Positions 1 through 5,291 of a DNA stretch of 10,217 bases are shown here, in pieces. Under the pieces are notes generated by a model. It had not been told where the DNA came from. It worked only from the letters and a program-made list of their open reading frames with translations, and searched no databases. A program made the position numbers and the translations under genes. Every line of letters begins with the position of its first letter. Within the stretch, counting starts at the first letter, position 1. The stretch is from Candidatus Eisenbergiella stercorigallinarum (GTDB taxonomy: Bacteria > Bacillota > Clostridia > Lachnospirales > Lachnospiraceae), in assembly GCA_019120525.1 (NCBI GenBank), contig DWUW01000104.1, positions 1-10,217 of the forward strand, given 5' to 3'.

Positions 1-74
1 TCATTACATTCCCGGATATATCTTCGCCAGTCTTCCCCGGAAAACCGCCTCCTCCTGTCTTTCTTTTCCTCCAT
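1..74 (-). CDS. N-terminal 24 codons of an unidentified gene coupled to the glycosidase gene
   Basis: The gene downstream of the glycosidase begins here and leaves the window at its left edge. It reads MEEKKDRRRRFSGEDWRRYI and continues open for four more codons. The start is well supported: ATG at 74-72 lies 2 nt after the glycosidase TGA (79-77), and AGGGGGA (81-87), inside the last glycosidase codons, sits 6 nt upstream. This spacing points to translational coupling in one operon. The visible part is very rich in Lys, Arg and Glu, with no signal peptide or membrane segment. Too little is visible to name the product; a carbohydrate-related protein is only a guess from context. Confidence 0.6.
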   Translation of the reverse strand, partial: MEEKKDRRRRFSGEDWRRYIRECN

Positions 75-76
75 TT

Positions 77-1003
77 TCAGTCCCCCTGAAAACCCAGCTC
101 CCAGCCCTCATGGACCGCAACGCCGATCTGCTCCACATGTCCCTTTCGGCCGTTATACCAGAGCATCCACCTGTTTCCGTCATAGATCGCATAGGGTTTA
201 TAGCAGGCCTCTCCGTCCCACGCGCCCGGATCCGGCGCAATGATCGGGTTCTCCGGATGGCGCATCCATCCGCTCACCCCGTCCTTCGATTTTGCCAGCC
301 CGATCTGCGCGTAGTCTTCATTCTGATAGCCGATATAGAACATCAGATATTCCCCGTCCAGCTTTATCACATGACAGCCCGCAGCTTTGTGCTGCTCCCA
401 CGGATTCTCCGGATCTGCCTGAAAAACAGGGTTTCCCGCTCTTTTTTTCCAGTGGATCCCGTCCTTACTCACCGCGTATCCAATGGCGTTCGGTTCATAC
501 TTTTCTCCGCCCGAATACCACATTTTATAGAGCTGTTCTTCTTCGTCCCACATCACATCCGGACACATCAGCGACGATTTCTCCCAGGGCTCCTCCGGCC
601 AAAGCACCGGTTCGTCCTGTTTTCTCTGAAAATGAATGCCGTCTTCGCTTACCGCATAAAAGATGTGGGAGGTTCCTCCCCTGTCTCCGGAATGAAACTG
701 TCCGGTATACCACATGTGATAAATCCCCTCCCGGTAAACAACCGCCGGCCGGTTCAGATCATTCTCCCACCCCTGCGGGGTCGGGCGCGGAGCAAGGCAG
801 ATTTCAGGCTCCGACCAGGAAAATCCATCCCTGCTGTCCGTTACGGCAATGCTTTTTCTGGTTCTCCAGCTGAAGTACATGCGGTATCCTCCGTCCGTCT
901 CCAGCACGGAGATATCGAAGCATACCCCATAGCTTCCTCCCAGAACCGGGTTCCCTTCAAATTTCTCCCAGCCCGCTCTGGTTCCTGTGCAAAATCCCTC
1001 CAT
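77..1003 (-). CDS. beta-propeller glycosidase-like protein (GH43/GH130/GH32-type fold)
   Basis: The 308-aa protein probably folds as a five-bladed beta-propeller of the type found in GH43, GH32/68 and GH130 enzymes. A blade motif recurs: SRDGFSW (57-63), SEDGIHF (119-125), SKDGIHW (179-185) and SKDGVSGW (239-246). Each is followed by an NP or EP turn such as NPVF (191-194) and NPII (252-255). Aromatic strand pairs MWYTG (97-101), MWYSG (161-165), MFYIG (221-225) and LWYNG (281-285) close the blades. Acidic residues in DLNRPAVVY (82-90) and CPDVMW (147-152) are candidate active-site residues, but I cannot assign catalytic roles. No signal peptide is visible, so it should act in the cytoplasm on imported oligosaccharides or glycosides. 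AGGAGG (1010-1015) lies 6 nt before the ATG. A close promoter upstream and a coupled gene downstream suggest it heads a small carbohydrate operon. Substrate is unknown. Confidence 0.8.
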   Translation of the reverse strand: MEGFCTGTRAGWEKFEGNPVLGGSYGVCFDISVLETDGGYRMYFSWRTRKSIAVTDSRDGFSWSEPEICLAPRPTPQGWENDLNRPAVVYREGIYHMWYTGQFHSGDRGGTSHIFYAVSEDGIHFQRKQDEPVLWPEEPWEKSSLMCPDVMWDEEEQLYKMWYSGGEKYEPNAIGYAVSKDGIHWKKRAGNPVFQADPENPWEQHKAAGCHVIKLDGEYLMFYIGYQNEDYAQIGLAKSKDGVSGWMRHPENPIIAPDPGAWDGEACYKPYAIYDGNRWMLWYNGRKGHVEQIGVAVHEGWELGFQGD

Positions 1004-1131
1004 TTTGCGCCTCCTTTTTTGTTTGTATGGTAAATGTTAACAGTAATCTTTTCTATCCCTCCTTTATTCCAGTCTTTTTAATCATTTATTTTATACATAC
1101 TGCTTCGTTTTTCGTCTTTTTGCATGACAAC

Positions 1132-1161
1132 ATTATAATTTTTATATGGTCTTTTTATCAA
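1132..1161 (-). promoter_or_regulatory. sigma-A-type promoter for the glycosidase unit
   Basis: On the minus strand TTGATA (1161-1156) and a perfect TATAAT (1137-1132) are separated by 18 nt in AT-rich DNA. Transcription would start near 1125, leaving a leader of about 120 nt before the ATG at 1003. A small palindrome, TGTTAACA (1037-1044), lies in that leader and could bind a regulator; this is speculative. Confidence 0.6.
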
Positions 1162-1291
1162 TAACACATAATGCAGTCAGTTTTCATCCATAACTGTGAC
1201 ACATTTTAATCTCTTATCGTGTTATAGATTTCTTTAAATCAGAACGATACAATAATATTGTGGTAAGACTATGCAAGGATACTGAATCAGA

Positions 1292-1468
1292 ATGGAAAAA
1301 CTCATCATCACACCAAAAGAAGATAAAGCCGTCACCATGACGATCCGGATCGATAAAACGCTTCAGGATAAATACAATGAGCTTTCCGCCAGAACCAACC
1401 GTTCCAGAAACGAGCTGATCTGCATCGCTCTCCAATACGCCCTGGAGCATATGGAGCTGCAGCCGTAA
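1292..1468 (+). CDS. ribbon-helix-helix (CopG/Arc-type) DNA-binding protein, 58 aa
   Basis: This is a 58-aa ORF reading MEKLIITPKEDKAVTMTIRI at the start. It fits a ribbon-helix-helix fold. The strand VTMTIRID (14-21) should form the DNA-contacting ribbon, KTLQDKYNELSARTN (22-36) helix A, and SRNELICIALQYALEHME (38-55) helix B, with the usual turn 'TNRSRNEL' between them. Such proteins dimerise and act as repressors, often autoregulatory and often as antitoxins. No toxin gene lies beside it: the next gene, rpn, is convergent. The start is bounded by an in-frame TGA at 1283-1285; AAGGA (1275-1279) is a weak, distant ribosome binding site. A possible extended -10 (TGTTATAGA, 1220-1228) or TACAAT (1248-1253) lies upstream without a good -35. 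A terminator follows the stop. Fold assignment is fairly secure; role is unknown. Confidence 0.75.
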   Translation: MEKLIITPKEDKAVTMTIRIDKTLQDKYNELSARTNRSRNELICIALQYALEHMELQP

Positions 1469-1503
1469 ATATGGGAAGATATGATTTCTCAGAACTTTTC
1501 CAG

Positions 1504-1554
1504 AAAAAAACAGCGTATCCATGCCGCATTGAAAGACAGGAATACGCTGTTTTT
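1504..1554. terminator. bidirectional rho-independent terminator between the RHH gene and rpn
   Basis: CAGCGTAT (1511-1518) pairs perfectly with ATACGCTG (1542-1549). The stem is flanked by seven A (1504-1510) and five T (1550-1554), so the A/T arms extend it and give a U-tract in both directions. It serves the rightward RHH gene (stop at 1468) and the leftward rpn gene (stop at 1587). The loop is long at 23 nt and contains a small ATGC-C-GCAT palindrome. Confidence 0.75.
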
Positions 1555-1586
1555 GATTTGCCGATGTTCTTTTTTCAGAAAAAAAG

Positions 1587-1862
1587 TTATTCGTTTTCAG
1601 GTGCTTTCAGTCCGGTTTTTTCCAGGAAGGCTTCTACCGAACCGGTCGTTACTGCCGCCTGCATCCACGCTTCCACGGGTTCCGGAGCCGTTTCCTCCAG
1701 AATCCGCCTTTTCAGCCATTCCGGCACGGTTCCGTGACTTTCCAGTATAAATAGGCAGGATTTAGCAAAGCCTTCTGCTATTCCTTCTTCTTTCCCTGTT
1801 TGATGTTCCCCTTCTCGAAGCTTCTTCAGTTCCTCTTCTTCATTATACTCGAAGATCGACAT
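1587..1862 (-). CDS. possible intragenic small Rpn protein (C-terminal 91 aa, RpnS-like)
   Basis: Within rpn, the in-frame ATG for Met222 (1862-1860) is preceded by GGAGGTGATC (1875-1866). This is a 10-nt match to the complement of the 16S rRNA 3' end, placed 8 nt (counted from GGAGG) before the ATG. It is a better Shine-Dalgarno than that of the full-length gene. Translation would give a 91-aa protein starting MSIFEYNEEEELKKLR, comprising the helical C-terminal domain without any nuclease motif. In E. coli such internally initiated C-terminal products of rpn genes block the toxic full-length nuclease. The same role here is inference. The bases also encode Ala-Glu-Val-Ile-Ala, so the match could partly reflect a conserved protein segment. 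Confidence 0.45.
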   Translation of the reverse strand: MSIFEYNEEEELKKLREGEHQTGKEEGIAEGFAKSCLFILESHGTVPEWLKRRILEETAPEPVEAWMQAAVTTGSVEAFLEKTGLKAPENE

Positions 1863-2525
1863 GGCGATCACCTCCGCTCTCTGGCCGCGCAGGAAGTCCG
1901 CAAGGATTCCTTCTTCCATGCACTCCGTTACAGCCCTGTCTACCGCTTCCCCGATCGCTGTTTCCCCAACCGCATATTTCCTGATCCGGGCAACAAATTC
2001 GCTATACTCCCGCAGGGTCCTGCACCTTTCCATCAGTTCCGGATTGTACCCCTGATTGATGTTCAGATACCGGACCTTCAATTCCAGCTCCGGCTCTTCT
2101 TCCTTCTGTAAATAGGCGTCCGACAACTTTATGGTGGTGTCCTCCGGCTGCTCTTCCTTTCCGTTGTAAAATACTACAAAATGGGGCGCCGGGAGCCTGA
2201 TCTGTCCGGACTGATACAGCGATCTTTTATTCACATACTTTTCCATAAGCCGCGCGATATAGATCAGGTCACGCAGGGGCATGTTCGGATTCCACGTGGA
2301 CTGGTGCTCGTACAGGGTCATCCTCTCGTCCAGAAGAAAGGATACGTCGTTCTTCATGGCCATATAGACCGCGTTTTCCAGCGTGGTAACCGTCAGGTCG
2401 TCCGGATTCTGATAATCCGTCCCGTTCAGGGCGTTGTACAGCTCCAGAATGGCTTTTTTGTCGCCAAATAGCATCCGGAATACCGTATCCTTGTGCTTTC
2501 TGTTGGCATATACTGCTTCACTCAT
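1587..2525 (-). CDS. Rpn-family PD-(D/E)XK nuclease (putative transposase-like)
   Basis: The 312-aa protein matches the Rpn family of recombination-promoting nucleases, DNases with a PD-(D/E)XK core that were once annotated as transposases. The N-terminal core starts with HKDTVFRMLFGDK (11-23). The likely metal-binding set follows: D60 in NDVSFLLD (59-66) and the strand LYEHQS (71-76), where Glu73-x-Gln75 takes the place of the usual ExK, as is normal in this family. LIYIARLMEKYV (87-98) and HFVVFYNG (115-122) are also typical. The C-terminal part from about 200 is charged and helical (EEEELKKLREGE) and variable in the family. GGAGGT (2529-2534) supports the start. In E. coli, Rpn proteins cut DNA, promote recombination and restrict phages, and are toxic without their own C-terminal fragment. 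A sigma-A promoter lies near 2820, so the gene has an unusually long leader. Confidence 0.85.
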   Translation of the reverse strand: MSEAVYANRKHKDTVFRMLFGDKKAILELYNALNGTDYQNPDDLTVTTLENAVYMAMKNDVSFLLDERMTLYEHQSTWNPNMPLRDLIYIARLMEKYVNKRSLYQSGQIRLPAPHFVVFYNGKEEQPEDTTIKLSDAYLQKEEEPELELKVRYLNINQGYNPELMERCRTLREYSEFVARIRKYAVGETAIGEAVDRAVTECMEEGILADFLRGQRAEVIAMSIFEYNEEEELKKLREGEHQTGKEEGIAEGFAKSCLFILESHGTVPEWLKRRILEETAPEPVEAWMQAAVTTGSVEAFLEKTGLKAPENE

Positions 2526-2799
2526 CGTACCTCCGTTTCCGCGAAGGCTGCTGTCTCCGTTCTCTTATCCAATACAGGAAACAGCGTCTCCGCCTGTGCG
2601 GCGGGTACGGCACGGTCTGCGCAGCAAATGCACAGACCTGGCTGAGTAGTAACACGGCACTCCCTTCGTCCGCTCCCGCCTGGTTTCTCTGGTTGCATTT
2701 GTTCTGGAATCAAGCATAGAGCTTCTGAATGGAATGTCAGATGTGACAGACGGCGGAGAATCCGCCGACAGCCGAACGGCTTACAGAATTTTTATGCTT
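2526..2799 (-). promoter_or_regulatory. long hairpin-rich leader of rpn
   Basis: This gene-free stretch would be the 5' leader of the rpn mRNA if transcription starts near 2799. Several stems can be read directly: CGGCGGA/TCCGCCG with a GAA loop (2751-2767); GGTCTGCGCA/TGCACAGACC with a 5-nt loop (2614-2638), fully paired on the minus-strand RNA using one G-U pair; CCGCC/GGCGG with a 5-nt loop (2590-2604); and GCTGTCTCC/GGAAACAGC (2550-2585, one G-U) just before the ribosome binding site. ACGGCAC occurs twice (2607-2613 and 2654-2660). No known riboswitch class is recognised. It may be a cis-regulatory leader, a separate small RNA, or a dispersed intergenic repeat. Confidence 0.45.
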
Positions 2800-2805
2800 A
2801 TCTGC

Positions 2806-2834
2806 ATTGTATCATCCTGTTTCTCAGGTTTCAA
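2806..2834 (-). promoter_or_regulatory. sigma-A-type promoter for rpn
   Basis: On the minus strand TTGAAA (2834-2829) and TACAAT (2811-2806) are separated by exactly 17 nt. It is the only good promoter seen between the metallo-hydrolase gene and rpn. It implies that rpn is transcribed on its own with a start near 2799. Confidence 0.6.
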
Positions 2835-2856
2835 TACTATTTTTTCCAGGTTTAAT

Positions 2857-2876
2857 CCATGACAGGCCTGTCATGG
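2857..2876. repeat. perfect 20-bp palindrome
   Basis: CCATGACAGG is followed immediately by its exact reverse complement, CCTGTCATGG. It lies just upstream of the rpn promoter and exactly where recognisable YitT-type coding sequence begins on the plus strand. It could be an operator for a dimeric regulator of rpn, or a scar or target site left by the rearrangement that removed most of the yitT-like gene. The sequence alone does not decide between these. Confidence 0.65.
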
Positions 2877-2990
2877 CCCGCTCCGCGCATCCTGGAGGTG
2901 GATCCGGAGGCCTTCATCATTGTGAACCGGATCAATGATGTGAAGGGAAGGGGCTTCACGCTGAACAAAGTATACCGACAAAATCCGGCA
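2877..2990 (+). pseudogene. 3' remnant of a YitT-family membrane protein gene (DUF2179 end)
   Basis: One plus-strand frame reads ILEVDPEAFIIVNRINDVKG and continues RGFTLNKVYR (about 2889-2978). This closely resembles the C-terminus of YitT-family proteins, whose DUF2179 domain ends in a pattern like 'IkeiDp-AF-----v-eV-GrGF'. The rest of the domain and the membrane region of about 200 residues are absent. The upstream sequence turns into the palindrome and the rpn promoter, and no stop codon follows where one is expected. It is therefore a decayed fragment. The exact limits are approximate. Confidence 0.6.
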
Positions 2991-2995
2991 CGGGG

Positions 2996-3064
2996 AAAAA
3001 CTTCCAGTGGAAGGCATGTTCCATCTGTTCAGGCTGTGCCAGTCCGGAGGCGATCATCGCCTCC
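2996..3064 (-). terminator. weak terminator candidates downstream of the metallo-hydrolase gene
   Basis: Reading leftward from the stop at 3088, there is first a strong inverted repeat without a U-tract: GGAGGCGAT, one base, ATCGCCTCC (3046-3064). Then comes a short 5-bp hairpin, CTTCC-ACT-GGAAG (3013-3001), followed by five T (3000-2996). Only the second has terminator form, and it is weak; the two may work together. Confidence 0.35.
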
Positions 3065-3087
3065 CCGCCGCCCCAGCTCTCCCTCTC

Positions 3088-3936
3088 TCAAAGCTCATAC
3101 CTCCGCCCCGCGTCTCCCGGGAGGCAGTGTTTTCCAAACGCTTTCCTCATTTCAACGATCGCTTCCATGCCGGTGCAGTGCAGCGGGATGATCCAGGAAA
3201 AACCACAGCGGCGAAGGCCTTCCACAGAAGCCTCCAGCCTCTGCCTGCTGCAGCCGCGAAGGTGCATGCCCGCCAGAAGCAGCCACAGCCGTTTTCCGGG
3301 GAATACCTCCTTTACGCGTTCCAGGCAGTTCAGGATCCCCAGATGGGCGCAGCCCGCAAAAACGGCAAGGCCTTCCGGCGTATGGAACACAAGAAGCTGT
3401 TCATCCTCCATAAGGTCCGGTACCAGCATATCCCCTCTTCGCAGGAAGAACTGCTCCGGGACCGGCTCCTCCGGGACCACGGCGCGGATCCCGCTCACCG
3501 TCCATACGTCCGGGAAAATCTCCTCCAGACTGCCGGTCTGACGCAGAAGCCCTTTTGCCAGAAGTTTACCGCGGCCAAAAGCGCCCTCTCCCCCTTCTTT
3601 CCTCCAGGGAATCCCGATATCCCGGTATGTGCCCTTTTCCCGGCTGCCGGACAGCTTTTCCTCAAAAGCGTTTTCCCTTACGAAAACAGGCGCGGGCAGT
3701 TCTTCCGGGAAGGCGGGCAGCCCTCCTGTATGGTCATAGTGGCCGTGGCTCAGCACAATGCCGTCCAGCCCTTCCAGGCTCTCTCCCAACTCTCCGGCAT
3801 TGCGCAGATATACGTCGCTCTGTCCCGTATCAAACAGGATCCGTTTCCCCGCGGCCTCCACCAGGACCGAAAGGCCGTGCTCCGCCAGAAGCCCCCTTCC
3901 GTTTGCCGTATTTTCCGTCAGGATCACAATCCTCAT
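3088..3936 (-). CDS. metallo-beta-lactamase-fold metal-dependent hydrolase
   Basis: The 282-aa protein has the metallo-beta-lactamase fold. LFDTG (34-38) is followed by the zinc motif SHGHYDHTGG (63-72), giving ligands His64, His66, Asp68 and His69. Further ligands are probably His198 in GCAHLG (196-200) and His253 in PLHCTG (251-256); GMHLRG (223-228) is also characteristic. This arrangement is that of the group often annotated as 7,8-dihydropterin-6-methyl-4-(beta-D-ribofuranosyl)aminobenzene-5'-phosphate synthase-like proteins, whose bacterial substrates are mostly unknown. No signal peptide is seen, so it is cytoplasmic. The start at 3936 (MRIVILTENT) is chosen because AGGAGG (3946-3951) is 9 nt upstream; it abuts the alternative ATG at 3945 and leaves that one no spacing. 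It is transcribed alone, divergent from ytvI. Confidence 0.85.
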   Translation of the reverse strand: MRIVILTENTANGRGLLAEHGLSVLVEAAGKRILFDTGQSDVYLRNAGELGESLEGLDGIVLSHGHYDHTGGLPAFPEELPAPVFVRENAFEEKLSGSREKGTYRDIGIPWRKEGGEGAFGRGKLLAKGLLRQTGSLEEIFPDVWTVSGIRAVVPEEPVPEQFFLRRGDMLVPDLMEDEQLLVFHTPEGLAVFAGCAHLGILNCLERVKEVFPGKRLWLLLAGMHLRGCSRQRLEASVEGLRRCGFSWIIPLHCTGMEAIVEMRKAFGKHCLPGDAGRRYEL

Positions 3937-4005
3937 CCCAGCCATCCTCCTTTTTATCTCTGCTTCGTTCTTTCTAAAATTTGCATTAAATAACCTGCTC
4001 TCTTA

Positions 4006-4034
4006 TTGACTGTCTTTCTGAAACCATTTACACT
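4006..4034 (+). promoter_or_regulatory. sigma-A-type promoter for the ytvI-type gene
   Basis: TTGACT (4006-4011), a 17-nt spacer and TACACT (4029-4034) form a plausible vegetative promoter. Transcription would start near 4041, giving a leader of about 107 nt. YtvI is linked to sporulation in Bacillus, but I see no clear sporulation-sigma promoter here. Confidence 0.5.
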
Positions 4035-4056
4035 TTTTATTGGATACTGAAAAAAA

Positions 4057-4147
4057 GGACGGAACGCCTTTTTCGTCCGAAAAGGAGGATTCCGCAGCTT
4101 AAGCCTCTGACAGGAACGACGTTCTTCCCGCTGCGGATAACATTTGA
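4057..4147 (+). promoter_or_regulatory. structured leader of the ytvI-type gene with displaced Shine-Dalgarno
   Basis: The start codon at 4148 has no Shine-Dalgarno at normal distance. A strong AGGAGG (4083-4088) lies 59 nt upstream with no start codon at usual spacing. Between them CCGCAGC (4092-4098) pairs with GCTGCGG (4130-4136), and AGGAAC/GTTCTT (4112-4126, one G-U) can pair inside. When folded, the gap from AGGAGG to ATG shrinks to about 14 nt. Upstream, GGACG/CGTCC (4057-4078) forms one hairpin, while CCTTTT (4067-4072) could instead pair with AAAAGG (4080-4085) and mask the site. The base pairing is seen; the function is inferred. Confidence 0.4.
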
Positions 4148-5221
4148 ATGGATCTGAATAAACAGAAAAATTTTCTCATCCGCTTCGCGTTTTGGGTGAT
4201 CATCCTTGCCATCCTTTATATTTGCCTGAAATACGCGCTTCCCTTTTTCGCCCCTTTTGTATTTGCTTTCGTCGCGGCTTTTCTGCTGAACTGGCCGATC
4301 CGCCGGGCGGAAAGGAAGCTGCATGTGCCGAGGGTATTTCCCGCGATCCTCATCACGGCGCTCTTTTTCGTGGCCGCGGGAGCCCTGATCACGCTTTTGG
4401 GATTCCGGCTGTTTTCTTCCGCCAGGCAGATGATCGGCGCGCTTCCGGATTTCTACAGCGCCACGCTGCTTCCCATGCTGCAGGAGCTGTTTTCACGGCT
4501 TGAGGTAACGCTGTCCGCGCTGGATCCTTCCGCGGTCGCCGCCCTGGAGGATATCTCGCAGGATGTGATCAGTTCCCTGGGAAGCCTGGTTTCCAATATT
4601 TCCATCAGCGCCATCAGCGCCATATCCTCTCTCGCGGCTTCGGTCCCCGGCACGTTTCTGAATCTGGTCATCACCATTATCGTGACCTTTTTCATGACCA
4701 TTGATTATCCGAAGATCACGGAGTTTCTCCTGAGGCAGTTTCCCGAAGGAGGCCGCAGGGTCATTTCCGATATCCGGGAATATGTCTGCGGCACGCTGAT
4801 CAAGTGCATTCTTTCCTACGCGCTGATCCTGTCCATCACTTTTACCGAAATCGCCATAGGCCTGACGCTGCTGCGCGTGCCGAATGCCATTCTGATCGCT
4901 GTGGGCATCGCCATTTTCGATATTCTTCCGGTTCTTGGCACCGGAGGCATCATGATCCCATGGGCGGTGATCTCTTTGGTCACAGGAGACCTTTTCCACG
5001 GCATTGGGCTTCTGGTCCTCTACCTCGTCATCACCGTGATCCGCAACATCATCGAGCCCAAGATCGTGGGCCATCAGGTGGGGCTCCATCCGGTCGTAAC
5101 CCTGGCCAGCATGCTGGCCGGCCTGCAGCTGTTCGGCGTCATCGGGCTGTTCGGCTTTCCCATCACCCTCTCGCTCCTGAAGAATCTCAATGACAGAGGC
5201 GTGATACACATCTTCAAATGA
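4148..5221 (+). CDS. ytvI: AI-2E family transporter, YtvI-type membrane protein
   Basis: The 357-aa integral membrane protein belongs to the AI-2E (PerM) family, normally about 350 aa. Hydrophobic segments run at about 13-48, 64-90 and 170-185, with several more from 217 to 345. The central region 95-165 is amphipathic and Ser-rich. Typical motifs are FFMTIDYPKI (181-190), IFDILPVLGTGG (256-267) and RNIIEPKIVGHQVGLHP (299-315). The first two fit the sporulation protein YtvI subgroup of Firmicutes. Family members export small molecules or ions, such as AI-2 or sodium; the substrate here cannot be told. An in-frame TGA directly before the ATG (4145-4147) rules out a longer protein. The gene stands alone between its promoter and a terminator and converges on the IMP dehydrogenase gene. 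Confidence 0.85.
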   Translation: MDLNKQKNFLIRFAFWVIILAILYICLKYALPFFAPFVFAFVAAFLLNWPIRRAERKLHVPRVFPAILITALFFVAAGALITLLGFRLFSSARQMIGALPDFYSATLLPMLQELFSRLEVTLSALDPSAVAALEDISQDVISSLGSLVSNISISAISAISSLAASVPGTFLNLVITIIVTFFMTIDYPKITEFLLRQFPEGGRRVISDIREYVCGTLIKCILSYALILSITFTEIAIGLTLLRVPNAILIAVGIAIFDILPVLGTGGIMIPWAVISLVTGDLFHGIGLLVLYLVITVIRNIIEPKIVGHQVGLHPVVTLASMLAGLQLFGVIGLFGFPITLSLLKNLNDRGVIHIFK

Positions 5222-5243
5222 GTCCCCATCCATGATCTCCATC

Positions 5244-5273
5244 CGGGCTGCCTGCTGTTAAGGCAGCCCGTTT
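5244..5273 (+). terminator. terminator hairpin after the ytvI-type gene
   Basis: CGGGCTGCC (5244-5252) and GGCAGCCCG (5262-5270) form a perfect 9-bp GC-rich stem with a 9-nt loop, 22 nt after the stop codon. Only three T follow, so the U-tract is poor. The same hairpin lies 21 nt past the IMP dehydrogenase stop on the other strand, where no U-tract is present. Confidence 0.6.
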
Positions 5274-5291
5274 CCATGCCTGATCTGCGCC

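Noticed and set aside
110..1033. 307-aa open frame on the plus strand
   Set aside because: It is antisense to the glycosidase gene, has no domain-like sequence or ribosome binding site, and is rich in Arg, Pro and Ser as frame shadows usually are.
1214..1522. 102-aa open frame on the minus strand
   Set aside because: It overlaps the RHH gene antisense, has no family resemblance, and runs through AT-rich non-coding DNA.
1292..2525. RHH gene plus rpn as a classical toxin-antitoxin operon
   Set aside because: The genes are convergent with a bidirectional terminator between them, so they cannot share an operon; only a looser link remains possible.
2522..2713. 63-aa minus-strand frame in the rpn leader whose stop overlaps the rpn start as ATGA
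   Set aside because: It needs a TTG start without a ribosome binding site, has low-complexity composition, and its bases are explained by leader hairpins. A coupled leader peptide is possible but not supported.
3937..3945. Longer start (MAGM) for the metallo-hydrolase
   Set aside because: The AGGAGG at 3946-3951 would directly abut this ATG with no spacer; the ATG at 3936 has normal 9-nt spacing.
3007..3993. 328-aa open frame on the plus strand
   Set aside because: It is the antisense shadow of the metallo-beta-lactamase-fold gene, which has clear zinc-ligand motifs on the other strand.
4493..5242. 249-aa minus-strand frame rich in Asp, Gly and His
   Set aside because: It is antisense to the ytvI-type membrane protein gene and has no recognisable motif.
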